A stretch of DNA of 64,000 nucleotides from Mycolicibacterium cosmeticum (GTDB lineage: Bacteria; Actinomycetota; Actinomycetes; Mycobacteriales; Mycobacteriaceae), in contig NZ_CCBB010000003.1 in assembly GCF_000613185.1 (NCBI RefSeq), forward strand, positions 248,001-312,000, given 5' to 3'. Shown here piece after piece: positions 36,526 through 44,824 of the stretch. Each line of letters starts with the position of its first letter. Position 1 is the first letter of the stretch. The notes beneath the pieces were generated by a model. That model searched no databases. It saw only the letters and a list, made by a program, of their open reading frames with translations, and was not told where the DNA came from. The position numbers and the translations under genes are program-made.

Positions 36526-36534
36526 GAGGAAACG

Positions 36535-38517
36535 TTAACGGTCGGCGTGCAGCCCGGGCCACCAGATGCGAGGGCCGACCAGGGTGAACAGCGCCGGGAT
36601 GATCACCGTGCGCACCACGAAGGTGTCCAGCAGGATGCCGAGTCCGACGATGATGCCCAGCTGGGTCAGCACGATCAGCGGCAGCACCCCGAGCACACAG
36701 AACACCGCCGCCAACACGATGCCCGCGCTGGTGATCACCGCCCCGGTGGCCGACACCGCCCGCACGATGCCGGCCCGGTTACCGAACGCCGGCGTCTCCT
36801 CACGGGCCCGGGTCACCAGGAAGATGGTGTAGTCGACACCGAGGGCCACCAGGAACAGGAACGCGAACAGCGGGGTGGCGTTGTCCAGCGCCGGAAATCC
36901 GAACAGGTGCACGCTGGCCCAGCCGCCCAGGCCGAGGGCGGCCAGCGCGCTGAGCACCGTCACCGCGACCAGCAGCAGCGGGGCGAGCGCCGACCGCAGC
37001 AAGGCGAACAGCACCGCCAGCACGACGGCGAGGATCGCCGGGATCACCACCAGCCGGTCGCGGTGGGCGGCCGCGGCGGCGTCGCGGGCCTGCGCGTCCG
37101 AGCCGCCCACCACCGCGGCGTCGTCCGCCCGGTGCACCGAATCACGAAGGGCGTCAACGATGGTGAAGGCCTTCTTCGACGCCGGCTCGGCGTCGAGCAC
37201 CACCGACCACTGCGTCACCCCGGTCGGCGACTGGCCCGCCGGGGCGGCCGACGTCACGCCCGGGGTGTCGGTGATGGCGCGCTGCACCGCCTCGGCGGAC
37301 GCGGTCGGGGCGATGACCCGGGTCGGATCGGTCAGCCCGCTGGGGAAGTGCGCGGCCAGGGTCCGATACCCGGCCACCGACTCGGCCTGCACCCGGAACT
37401 GCTCGGTCTGCGACAACCCGACGGGCGTGGCGAACAGCCCGGCGCACAGCACCGCCAGGCCGGTCAGGGCCGTCGCCGCGACCGCGGCGGGCCGGCGGGC
37501 CACCCCCGCGGCGATCCGGTGCCAGAATCCGCTCTCGGTGAGCGGTTCGGCCGCCGCCCCGGCCCGCGGGATGAAGGGCCAGAACAGTCGCCGCCCGCAC
37601 GCGCCGAGCAGCGGCGGCAGCACCAGCAGTACGAACACCGCGGCCACCACCAGACCGGAGGCCGCCTGCACGCCGAGGCTGCGATTGCTCGGGGCCGAGG
37701 CGAACACCAGCATCAGCAGGGCCAACACCACGGTGGCATTGCTGGCCAGGATCGCGGGCGCGCAGGCGCGCAGCGCCACCCGCAGGGCGTCGTGGTGGTC
37801 GGCGCGCACGTGCAGTTCCTCGCGGTAACGCGAGATCAACAGCAGCGCATAGTTCGTTCCCGCGCCGAACACCAACACGCTGGTGATCCCGCCCGTCGAT
37901 CCGTCCGGGCTCAGCCCGAGCCCGGCGGCCACCGCGGTGCCGAGCACGCCGCCCACCCGGTCGGCGACCGCGATGACCAGCAGCGGCACCAGCCACAGCA
38001 CGGGGGAGCGGTAGGTCAGGATGAGCAGCAGCGCCACCACCGCCGCCGTCACCGCGAGCAGCGTGATGTTGGCCCCGGCAAAGGAATTGGCGATATCGGC
38101 GCCGAACGCCGGCCCGCCGGTGACCTGGGCGCGCAGGCCGTCGGGCAGCTTCGCGGTCACTGCGGTGCGCAGGTCGCGCACCGCGTCGTCGAGGGCGAAA
38201 CCGGACAGGTCCGCCGACAACGGGGCCACCGCGACCGCCGCCGCCCCGTCCGCGGAGACGCGGGCCCCGGGGCCGGCGGCCGCGACGTCGGCGTCGGTCA
38301 GCCGGCCGCCGTCGGTGCGGGTCACCACGATGATGGCCGGAACCTGTTCGCCGCCAGGGAAATCCGCGCGCAGCGCGTCGGCGCGGGCCGATTCGGCCGA
38401 CGCCGGGACCGACACCGGTGATCGCGACCCGGAATCGCCGGACCCCAGCAGCGCCATCAGCGCCCCGGAGATCAGCACCACGACCACGGCCAGCGCCCAG
38501 GAGATACGTCGGGACAT
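36535..38517 (-). CDS. MMPL/RND-family transporter
   Basis: A 660-aa inner membrane protein with the duplicated RND layout: helix 1 (about 5-25), periplasmic loop 1 (about 26-170), helices 2-6, helix 7 (about 345-365), loop 2 (about 370-490), helices 8-12. The first loop is followed by GANITLLAVTAAVVALLLIL and the second half has LDNATPLFAFLFLVALGVDYTIFLVTR, where the Asp-Tyr pair is the proton relay. It is shorter than MmpL3 and lacks the C-terminal tail. Probably the first gene of the P450 operon, transporting its product or lipid. Controlled by the divergent MarR regulator. Confidence 0.87.
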   Translation of the reverse strand: MSRRISWALAVVVVLISGALMALLGSGDSGSRSPVSVPASAESARADALRADFPGGEQVPAIIVVTRTDGGRLTDADVAAAGPGARVSADGAAAVAVAPLSADLSGFALDDAVRDLRTAVTAKLPDGLRAQVTGGPAFGADIANSFAGANITLLAVTAAVVALLLILTYRSPVLWLVPLLVIAVADRVGGVLGTAVAAGLGLSPDGSTGGITSVLVFGAGTNYALLLISRYREELHVRADHHDALRVALRACAPAILASNATVVLALLMLVFASAPSNRSLGVQAASGLVVAAVFVLLVLPPLLGACGRRLFWPFIPRAGAAAEPLTESGFWHRIAAGVARRPAAVAATALTGLAVLCAGLFATPVGLSQTEQFRVQAESVAGYRTLAAHFPSGLTDPTRVIAPTASAEAVQRAITDTPGVTSAAPAGQSPTGVTQWSVVLDAEPASKKAFTIVDALRDSVHRADDAAVVGGSDAQARDAAAAAHRDRLVVIPAILAVVLAVLFALLRSALAPLLLVAVTVLSALAALGLGGWASVHLFGFPALDNATPLFAFLFLVALGVDYTIFLVTRAREETPAFGNRAGIVRAVSATGAVITSAGIVLAAVFCVLGVLPLIVLTQLGIIVGLGILLDTFVVRTVIIPALFTLVGPRIWWPGLHADR

Positions 38518-38567
38518 GCCTCAAATATTTCAGATACTTAAATTTTAATCAACTGTAAGATGCCGGC
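38518..38567. promoter_or_regulatory. AT-rich divergent promoter/MarR operator
   Basis: This 50-bp stretch is strikingly AT-rich for the genome. It holds an 11-bp palindrome TTAAATTTTAA (38538-38548) and the palindrome AAATATTT (38523-38530). It separates the MMPL gene from the divergent MarR gene, so both promoters and the operator must lie here. Confidence 0.6.
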
Positions 38568-39038
38568 ATGCCCGCATCCGACCGGCCCGCCCTCGAGGCG
38601 CAGATCTCCGCCGATGTGCGGGCGCTGACGGCGGAGTCCGAACAGATCGGGCGGACGTTCGCAGGGCAGAACAATCTGGGCGCCAACGACTTTCAGGCCT
38701 TACTGCACGTGATGGTCGCCGAGTCTGCCGGAACCCCACTGACCGCGGGAGAGCTGCGCAAGCTGCTGGGCACGTCCGGGGCGGCCATCACCTACCTGGT
38801 GGAACGGATGATCGCCTCGGGGCACCTGCGCCGCGACACCGATCCGGCCGACCGCCGCAAGGTCATCCTGCGTTACGACGACCACGGCCTGGCGGTGGCC
38901 AGGAAGTTCTTCACCCCGTTGGCCCGGCTCACCGGGCAGGCGCTGGCCGACCTGCCCGACGCGGATCTGGAAGCGGCGCACCGCGTTTTCACCGCGCTCA
39001 CCGGCGCCATGGCGCAGTTTCGGGCTAGCGCCGATTGA
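38568..39038 (+). CDS. MarR-family transcriptional regulator
   Basis: A 156-aa winged-helix protein (recognition region about 58-95: LTAGELRKLLGTSGAAITYLV, wing DPADRRKVIL). MarR proteins dimerise through the terminal helices and are released from DNA by small aromatic or lipophilic ligands. It faces the MMPL/P450 operon across a 50-bp AT-rich spacer, its probable target. Its stop overlaps the convergent antiporter gene by 14 bp. Confidence 0.88.
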   Translation: MPASDRPALEAQISADVRALTAESEQIGRTFAGQNNLGANDFQALLHVMVAESAGTPLTAGELRKLLGTSGAAITYLVERMIASGHLRRDTDPADRRKVILRYDDHGLAVARKFFTPLARLTGQALADLPDADLEAAHRVFTALTGAMAQFRASAD

Positions 39039-40620
39039 GGGTGGCCTCTTCCAGGTCCAGCCCGCGCAGCACCGACCGCAGCACCTCGTCGTCGATGTTG
39101 CCGGCGTCGCGCTCGGCGATGAACGTCGCGCGTTCGGCGGCCAGCATCTCCAACCGCAACCGGCGGAACGCCGAGGCGGGGCTCTCCCCGAGTTCCTCCT
39201 CGCTGCGGCCCAGGCGCTCCCACGCCGCGTTGCGGCGGGCGGTGTTCCACTTCTGCAGCACCGCCGCGGCGCCGTCGCGCAGGGCGGTGCCGCTGGCGCG
39301 CTGTTCCTCCAGTAGTTCGTCGAGCCGCTCGGCCGCCGCCCGGGCGGCCTTGTCCTGGGCGGCGGCCTCGGCGAGCGCGTCCTGCTGGGCGTCGTCACCG
39401 CGCACGCAGAAGTGCCGGATCACCCACGGCAGGGTCAGGCCGTGCAACAGCAGCGTGCCGACCACCACCACGAAGGTGAGGAACACCAGTTGGGGGCGGC
39501 CCGGGAAGGCATCGCCGCTGAGCGTGGTCAGCGGGACACCGAACGCCGCCGCCAGTGACACCACGCCGCGCATGCCGGCCCATGCCAGCACGAAGACCTC
39601 CGCCGGACCCGGCCGCGGCTCGTTCTCCCTGACCCGTTTGATCAGCAGCCGCGGGGTGTAGGCGAACACGAACACCCACACGATGCGCACCACGATCACC
39701 GTCGCCAGCACCGCCACCGAGGACACCGCGATGGTCAGGAACGGGATACCGGTCAGCTCGTGCACCACCTCCGGCAGTTGCAGGCCGATCATCAGGAAGG
39801 CAAAGGATTCCAGGATGAGCTGCAACGCCTTCCACACCGCGTCGTCCTGCAGCCGGGTGGCATAGCCGGCCCGGGTCGAATGCTGGCCCAGGATCAGCGC
39901 GGCCACCACCACCGCCAGCACCCCGGAGCCGTGGATCTCCTCGGCGATCAGGTAGATCACGAACGGGGCGATCAGCCCGATGGCGCTCTCCACCAGCGGG
40001 TCGTCCAGCCGGTACCGGATGAAGGCGATCAACCAGCCGACCGCCAGGCCGACCACCAGGCCGCCGGCCACCGCCAACCCGAAGGTGGCCAACCCGGTGC
40101 GCCACGACGCCGACGCGCCGATCGCCGCCGCCAGCGCCACCTTGTAGGCGGTCAGCGCGGTGGCGTCGTTGAGCAGGCTCTCGCCGCCCAGCAGCGTCAT
40201 GATCTGGCGCGGCAGCCCGAGCCGGCGGCCGACGGCCGTGGCCGACACCGCATCCGGCGGGGCCACGATGGCGCCCAGCGTCAGCGCCGCCGCGACCGTC
40301 AACTCGGGCACCGTGTGGAACGCGACGAACCCGACGGCCAGCGTCGTCGCCAGTGGCAGGCCCACCGCCAGCAACCCGATCGGGCGGATGTGCTGACGCA
40401 TGGTGACGTAGCTGCTCTCCAAGCCCGCCGACCACAACAGCGGCGGCAGGATGACATTGAGCACCAGTTCCGGGTCCAGCTCCACCGCGCCGAATCCCGG
40501 GATCGCGCTCGCGGCCAGCCCGACCACCACCAGGGCCAGCGGTGCCGAGACGTCCAAACGACGGCTGACCCCCGCCAGCAGCACCGCGGCCGCCAGCACC
40601 GCGAGCAGTGTGCCCCCCAT
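39025..40620 (-). CDS. CPA1 family Na+/H+ antiporter
   Basis: A 531-aa protein with about 12-13 membrane helices followed by a cytoplasmic tail (about 400-531) rich in Ala, Glu and Arg, probably coiled coil. CPA1 landmarks: GAIVAPPDAVSATAVG (about 98-113) and LLNDATALTAYKVAL (about 150-164) with the ND pair of electroneutral antiporters. It extrudes Na+ in exchange for protons at the plasma membrane. Divergent from a UBP zinc-finger protein by 45 bp; related actinobacterial antiporters are found with this zinc-finger next to them. Confidence 0.87.
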   Translation of the reverse strand: MGGTLLAVLAAAVLLAGVSRRLDVSAPLALVVVGLAASAIPGFGAVELDPELVLNVILPPLLWSAGLESSYVTMRQHIRPIGLLAVGLPLATTLAVGFVAFHTVPELTVAAALTLGAIVAPPDAVSATAVGRRLGLPRQIMTLLGGESLLNDATALTAYKVALAAAIGASASWRTGLATFGLAVAGGLVVGLAVGWLIAFIRYRLDDPLVESAIGLIAPFVIYLIAEEIHGSGVLAVVVAALILGQHSTRAGYATRLQDDAVWKALQLILESFAFLMIGLQLPEVVHELTGIPFLTIAVSSVAVLATVIVVRIVWVFVFAYTPRLLIKRVRENEPRPGPAEVFVLAWAGMRGVVSLAAAFGVPLTTLSGDAFPGRPQLVFLTFVVVVGTLLLHGLTLPWVIRHFCVRGDDAQQDALAEAAAQDKAARAAAERLDELLEEQRASGTALRDGAAAVLQKWNTARRNAAWERLGRSEEELGESPASAFRRLRLEMLAAERATFIAERDAGNIDDEVLRSVLRGLDLEEATLNRR

Positions 40621-40665
40621 AGCGGTTGTCTCCTCTTTGATCGTCCGTCCGTATCCTTGATCAAT

Positions 40666-40995
40666 ATGCTGAGGAGATCACGCCGGCGCGAATCCGGAGC
40701 CGCCGGGGCCTCGGCACCGTCGGCCCCGGCCACCTGCGAACACCTCCAGGCCGCGGTGGACATCGTCGAACCCGAACCCCTGACGCCGGGGCGCTGCCAG
40801 GAGTGCGAGGCCGACGGCGAGAACGCCTGGGCGCACCTGCGGATGTGCCTCACCTGTGGGCACGTCGGATGCTGCGATTCCAGCCCGCACCAGCACGCGT
40901 CGGCGCACTTCAGGGAGACCGGCCATGCGGTGATGCGCTCGGCCGAGCCCGGTGAATCGTGGCGGTGGTGTTACGTCGACATCCGGTTGGGCTGA
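40666..40995 (+). CDS. UBP-type zinc-finger protein
   Basis: A 109-aa protein. Residues about 20-105 carry the UBP zinc-finger pattern: CEHL (24-27), CQEC (44-47), CLTCGHVGCC (61-70) and H-x-x-x-H/E-T-G-H (HQHASAHFRETGH). In eukaryotes the domain binds ubiquitin C-termini; in bacteria without ubiquitin the role is unknown, possibly as a binding module regulating the neighbouring antiporter. Start at ATG 40666. Confidence 0.85.
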   Translation: MLRRSRRRESGAAGASAPSAPATCEHLQAAVDIVEPEPLTPGRCQECEADGENAWAHLRMCLTCGHVGCCDSSPHQHASAHFRETGHAVMRSAEPGESWRWCYVDIRLG

Positions 40996-41018
40996 CGATC
41001 TGGCAGGCTGGGTTGGCG

Positions 41019-42254
41019 ATGACTGAGGACGCGAAGGACCCGACCGGCGCGGACGGTATGCGCAACATTGCCGCGCCCGTCGTGATGCTGCTCGGCTCCG
41101 GTGAGATGAGTCGTGAACTGACGCTGGCCTTTCAACGGCTGGGTGCCGTCGTGGTCGCGGTGGACCGGTACGCCGACGCCCCCGCGCACCAGGTCGCCGA
41201 CCGCGCGGTCGTGGTCAAGATGAACGATCCCGAGGCGCTGACCGCGGTGATCGACAAGGAGCAGCCCCATTTCGTGGTCGTCGAATCCGGTGTGGTCGCC
41301 ACCGATGTGCTGACCGGGCTGAGCGAACGCATCGAGGTCTTCCCGACACCGCACGCCACCCGGCTCAGCCTCGATCGCGAGGGCCTGCGCCGGCTGGCCG
41401 CCGACGAGCTTGGCCTGCCCACCGCCCCGTTCTGGTTCGCCGGGTCGGCCGCGGAATTGGCCACGATCGCCGAGCACGCCGGGTTCCCACTGACCGTCAC
41501 CCCGGTCGAGGGTGCGCCCGGCGACGGCGTCTCGGTGCTGCTGCGGGCCGAGGACGTCGAACCGGCCTGGAACCGTGCGGTGGCCGCCGGGCGCATCACC
41601 CACACCCGGGTGATGGCCGAGACCGTCGTCGACGTCGACGACGAGGTGACGCTGCTGACCGTGCGCACCGCCGGGCCGACCGGTCCAGTGGTGCATTTCT
41701 GCGAGGCCATCGGGCACCGCGCCGCCGAGGACGGCACCCTGGCCACCTGGCAGCCGCACCGGCTGTCGCCGGCCGCGCTCGACGCGGCCAAGTCGATCGC
41801 CGCCCGCATCGTCAACTCGCTGGGCGGGCGCGGCATCTTCGCGGTGGAACTGCTGGTCCGGGGTGACGAGGTGTACTTCTCCACGGTACGGCCCCGCCCC
41901 GACGACGCCGGCCTGGTCACCGTGCGCAGCCAGCGGCTGTCCCAGTTCGAACTGCACGCCCGGGCCGTGCTGGGGCTGTCGGTGGACACCATCATGGTCT
42001 CGCCCGGCGCGGCCGAGGTGTCCTACGGCAGCGCCGAGACGCGCACCGAACCGGTGAGCGTGCCGGATGTACTGACGGTGCTCTCCGAGGCGCTGGAGGT
42101 CGCCGAGAGCGATGTCCGCCTGTTCGACCGGCTCGACGAGTCCGACGGCCGGTACCGGCTGGGTGCCACCCTGGCGACGGCGCCCGACGTCACCGTGGCC
42201 AGGGACCGTGCGCAGCGCACCTCGGTGGTGCTGCGTAAGCTCTGGCAGTCGTGA
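41019..42254 (+). CDS. purT: Formate-dependent phosphoribosylglycinamide formyltransferase
   Basis: A 411-aa ATP-grasp enzyme that formylates GAR using formate and ATP in purine synthesis, an alternative to PurN. The N-terminal pre-grasp region has MLLGSGEMSRELTLAFQRLG (about 22), the ATP-grasp core runs about 110-300 with HATRLSLDREGLRRLAADELG, and the C-terminal part has VEVDDEVTLL-type strands. Start is ATG 41019 (MTEDAKD). The next gene overlaps by GTGA. Synteny: Rv0389. Confidence 0.92.
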   Translation: MTEDAKDPTGADGMRNIAAPVVMLLGSGEMSRELTLAFQRLGAVVVAVDRYADAPAHQVADRAVVVKMNDPEALTAVIDKEQPHFVVVESGVVATDVLTGLSERIEVFPTPHATRLSLDREGLRRLAADELGLPTAPFWFAGSAAELATIAEHAGFPLTVTPVEGAPGDGVSVLLRAEDVEPAWNRAVAAGRITHTRVMAETVVDVDDEVTLLTVRTAGPTGPVVHFCEAIGHRAAEDGTLATWQPHRLSPAALDAAKSIAARIVNSLGGRGIFAVELLVRGDEVYFSTVRPRPDDAGLVTVRSQRLSQFELHARAVLGLSVDTIMVSPGAAEVSYGSAETRTEPVSVPDVLTVLSEALEVAESDVRLFDRLDESDGRYRLGATLATAPDVTVARDRAQRTSVVLRKLWQS

Positions 42255-42688
42255 CCGATCAGGACGCGCCCGCCGACCGGCCGACCCCCGCGCCGTTCCT
42301 GGGTGCCCTGGTCATCATCGTCATTGTGATCACCGCGATTTTTGTGTTCAACCGCAACAGCGGCGGTGGCGACCCGGAACTCATCGGCCGCGCCGTGTCC
42401 GGCCAGAACGACGCGCTGCAGCGGCAGAACTATCAGGACTTCCTCACCTACACCTGCGCCGGCCAACACGGCACCCAGGACGAGGTCCTTGCCAGGCAAC
42501 GCGATTCGGCGGCCAAGCGCGGGGAACGGTATGTCGACGGTGTCGGCAACGTGGTGGTGGACGGCGATCACGCCACCGCCAAGGTGACCTACCACTTCAA
42601 GAACGACGAGGACACCAAGGTGGGCGCCGATCTGTCGTTCGTCAAGGAGGACGGCACCTGGAAGGTGTGCTCGGCCGGACCGGCCTGA
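42251..42688 (+). CDS. Membrane-anchored NTF2-like (DUF4878-type) protein
   Basis: A 145-aa protein: short Pro-rich cytoplasmic start, one membrane helix (about 16-36) and an extracytoplasmic NTF2-like domain (about 45-145) with two cysteines (YTCAGQH, KVCSAGP) positioned like those of the proteins at 5391 and 24025. Starts at GTG 42251 inside the purT stop, so co-translated with purT. Function unknown. Confidence 0.78.
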   Translation: MTDQDAPADRPTPAPFLGALVIIVIVITAIFVFNRNSGGGDPELIGRAVSGQNDALQRQNYQDFLTYTCAGQHGTQDEVLARQRDSAAKRGERYVDGVGNVVVDGDHATAKVTYHFKNDEDTKVGADLSFVKEDGTWKVCSAGPA

Positions 42689-42740
42689 TCCGGCCAACCC
42701 TTCGCACCGTCGCACAGCCGCCGCTACTACGGTATGAGAC

Positions 42741-43172
42741 GTGTCCACACCAGAAGGCCAGCGCTACGCCGGAGACATCACGCCGCAGCAAGCGTGGGAA
42801 CTCCTCGTCGAGGATCCCAGCGCCGTCCTGGTCGACTGTCGCACCGAGGCCGAATGGCGGTTCGTCGGGGTGCCCGACCTGACCGAGTTGCGGCGGGACG
42901 TGGTGTACGTCGAGTGGAACCGGACCGACGGCACCCACAACGACGCATTCGTCGAGAACCTCACCGAGGCCGGCGTCGTTCCCGGCGAACGGCCGGTGAT
43001 CTTCCTGTGCCGGTCCGGGAACCGCTCGATCGGCGCGGCCATCGCGGCCACCGAGGCCGGTATCGGACCGTCCTACAACGTGCTCGACGGATTCGAGGGC
43101 AACCTCGACGAGAACGGCCACCGCGGTGGCACGGGCTGGAAAGCGGTCGGACTTGCCTGGAAACAGAGTTAG
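42741..43172 (+). CDS. Rhodanese-domain sulfurtransferase (Rv0390 type)
   Basis: A 143-aa single rhodanese domain. The active-site loop FLCRSGNRS carries the catalytic Cys (about 92), and VDCRTEAEW is the CH2A motif. It transfers sulfane sulfur, for example from persulfides. It begins at GTG 42741 and lies 8 bp before metZ, which makes homocysteine from sulfide; the two are likely one operon, and the pairing suggests sulfide or persulfide handling. Synteny matches Rv0390-Rv0391. Confidence 0.9.
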   Translation: MSTPEGQRYAGDITPQQAWELLVEDPSAVLVDCRTEAEWRFVGVPDLTELRRDVVYVEWNRTDGTHNDAFVENLTEAGVVPGERPVIFLCRSGNRSIGAAIAATEAGIGPSYNVLDGFEGNLDENGHRGGTGWKAVGLAWKQS

Positions 43173-43180
43173 GGACTCAT

Positions 43181-44398
43181 ATGAGTGAAGTGCCATCCGT
43201 GCCATCCGTCCGGGTCCCGGCCCCGCTGCCGGACGGGGTCAGCCAGGCCACCATCGGGGTGCGCGGCGGGCTGTTGCGCTCCGGTTTCGAGGAGACCGCC
43301 GAGGCGCTGTACCTGACCTCGGGCTACGTCTACGAGTCGGCCGCCGATGCCGAGAGGGCGTTCACCGGCGAGATCGACCGGTACGTGTACTCGCGCTACG
43401 GCAACCCGACCATCTCGATGTTCGAGGAGCGGCTGCGGCTCATCGAGGACGCCCCCGCGGCGTTCGCCACCGCCACCGGCATGGCGGCGGTGTTCACCGC
43501 GCTGGGTGCGCTGCTCGGCGCGGGGGACCGGCTGGTTGCCGCCCGCAGCCTGTTCGGCTCGTGCTTCGTGGTGTGCAACGAGATCCTGCCGCGCTGGGGT
43601 GTGGAGACCGTCTTCGTCGACGGCGACGACCTGTCGCAGTGGGAGCAGGCACTGTCGAAACCCACCCAGGCCGTGTTCTTCGAGACCCCGTCCAACCCGA
43701 TGCAGTCGCTGGTCGACATCGCCGCCGTCTCCGAGCTGGCGCATGCCGCCGGCGCGAAGGTGGTGCTGGACAACGTGTTCGCCACCCCGCTGCTGCAGCA
43801 GGGCCTGCCGCTGGGCGCCGACGTGGTGGTGTATTCGGGCACCAAGCACATCGACGGCCAGGGCCGGGTGCTGGGCGGGGCCATCCTGGGCGACAAGGAG
43901 TACATCGACGGCCCGGTGCAGAAGCTGATGCGCCACACCGGCCCGGCGATCAGCGCGTTCAACGCCTGGACGCTGCTCAAAGGCCTTGAGACACTGGCGG
44001 TCCGGGTGGACTACGCGAACCGGTCCGCGCAGCGGGTGGCCGAGTTCCTGGAGGGGCACAAGGGCGTGAACTGGGTGAAATACCCGTTCCTGGAATCCCA
44101 TCCGCAGTTCGACCTGGCCAAGCGGCAGATGCGCGGCGGTGGCACCGTGGTCACCTTCGACGTCGACGGCGGCAAGGAGCGGGCCTTCGAGGTCCTGGAC
44201 AAGTTGGCGGTCATCGACATCTCCAACAACCTCGGTGACGCCAAATCGCTGATCACGCACCCGGCCACCACCACGCACCGCGCGATGGGCCCGGAGGGCC
44301 GGGCCGCGATCGGACTGGGCGACGGCGTGGTGCGCATCTCCGTCGGCCTGGAAGGCACCGAGGACCTGATCGCCGATCTGGACCGGGCGCTGGGCTGA
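43181..44398 (+). CDS. metZ: O-succinylhomoserine sulfhydrylase
   Basis: A 405-aa Cys/Met-metabolism PLP enzyme that forms homocysteine from O-succinylhomoserine (or the acetyl ester) and sulfide. Landmarks: YSRYGNPT (about 70), the SGTKHIDGQGR segment with the PLP lysine near 221, and ETPSNP (about 168). Start ATG 43181, after a rhodanese gene. Synteny Rv0391. The next small gene follows at 4 bp. Confidence 0.95.
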   Translation: MSEVPSVPSVRVPAPLPDGVSQATIGVRGGLLRSGFEETAEALYLTSGYVYESAADAERAFTGEIDRYVYSRYGNPTISMFEERLRLIEDAPAAFATATGMAAVFTALGALLGAGDRLVAARSLFGSCFVVCNEILPRWGVETVFVDGDDLSQWEQALSKPTQAVFFETPSNPMQSLVDIAAVSELAHAAGAKVVLDNVFATPLLQQGLPLGADVVVYSGTKHIDGQGRVLGGAILGDKEYIDGPVQKLMRHTGPAISAFNAWTLLKGLETLAVRVDYANRSAQRVAEFLEGHKGVNWVKYPFLESHPQFDLAKRQMRGGGTVVTFDVDGGKERAFEVLDKLAVIDISNNLGDAKSLITHPATTTHRAMGPEGRAAIGLGDGVVRISVGLEGTEDLIADLDRALG

Positions 44399-44401
44399 CC
44401 C

Positions 44402-44812
44402 GTGTCGCGCGGATCCGATCAGAAGAAGGCCCGGCGCAAGAAGCGGCAGGCCGGCCGCAACGCCAACTGGGTCCCCGAGGCGGTGATGGAACAGCTGTCG
44501 GCCATCGAGGACGCCGTCGTCGCCGACCTGGCCGCCTTCGACGAACGAATCACCGAGCGCGGCTGGACCTTCGACGAGGAGGAATCCGGCGAGGACTACG
44601 CCGTCTGGTTCTACGAGCCGTCCGGCGCCCAGGTCGCCGACGGCCTGCCGGTGACCTCGCTGTGGCTGGATGCGGCCGAGGACGGCGAAGTCGTGCGGGT
44701 GGTGCTGGTCGGCACCGCCGAACAGCACTCCTTCAGCCACGACGAGCTGTTCGAGCGGCTCGATGTCATCGAGACCTACCGCAACGGTGACCCGGTGCCG
44801 CAGTTCGGCTAG
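44402..44812 (+). CDS. Conserved small acidic protein, unknown function
   Basis: A 136-aa soluble protein with a very basic N-terminus (KKARRKKRQAGR) and an acidic body (EEESGEDYAVWFYEPSG). The charge split suggests nucleic-acid or partner binding. No domain is recognised. Starts at GTG 44402, 4 bp after metZ, so it is probably in the same transcript as rhodanese-metZ. Confidence 0.7.
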   Translation: MSRGSDQKKARRKKRQAGRNANWVPEAVMEQLSAIEDAVVADLAAFDERITERGWTFDEEESGEDYAVWFYEPSGAQVADGLPVTSLWLDAAEDGEVVRVVLVGTAEQHSFSHDELFERLDVIETYRNGDPVPQFG

Positions 44813-44824
44813 GGTCTGCATTCC

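Noticed and set aside
35794..38421. An 875-codon + strand frame opposite MTA nucleosidase and MMPL
   Set aside because: Its translation is Gln/His/Arg-rich with no membrane or catalytic motif, while both opposite genes are complete.
43181..44398. A SAM riboswitch before metZ
   Set aside because: The space between rhodanese and metZ is only 8 bp, so no aptamer can fit.
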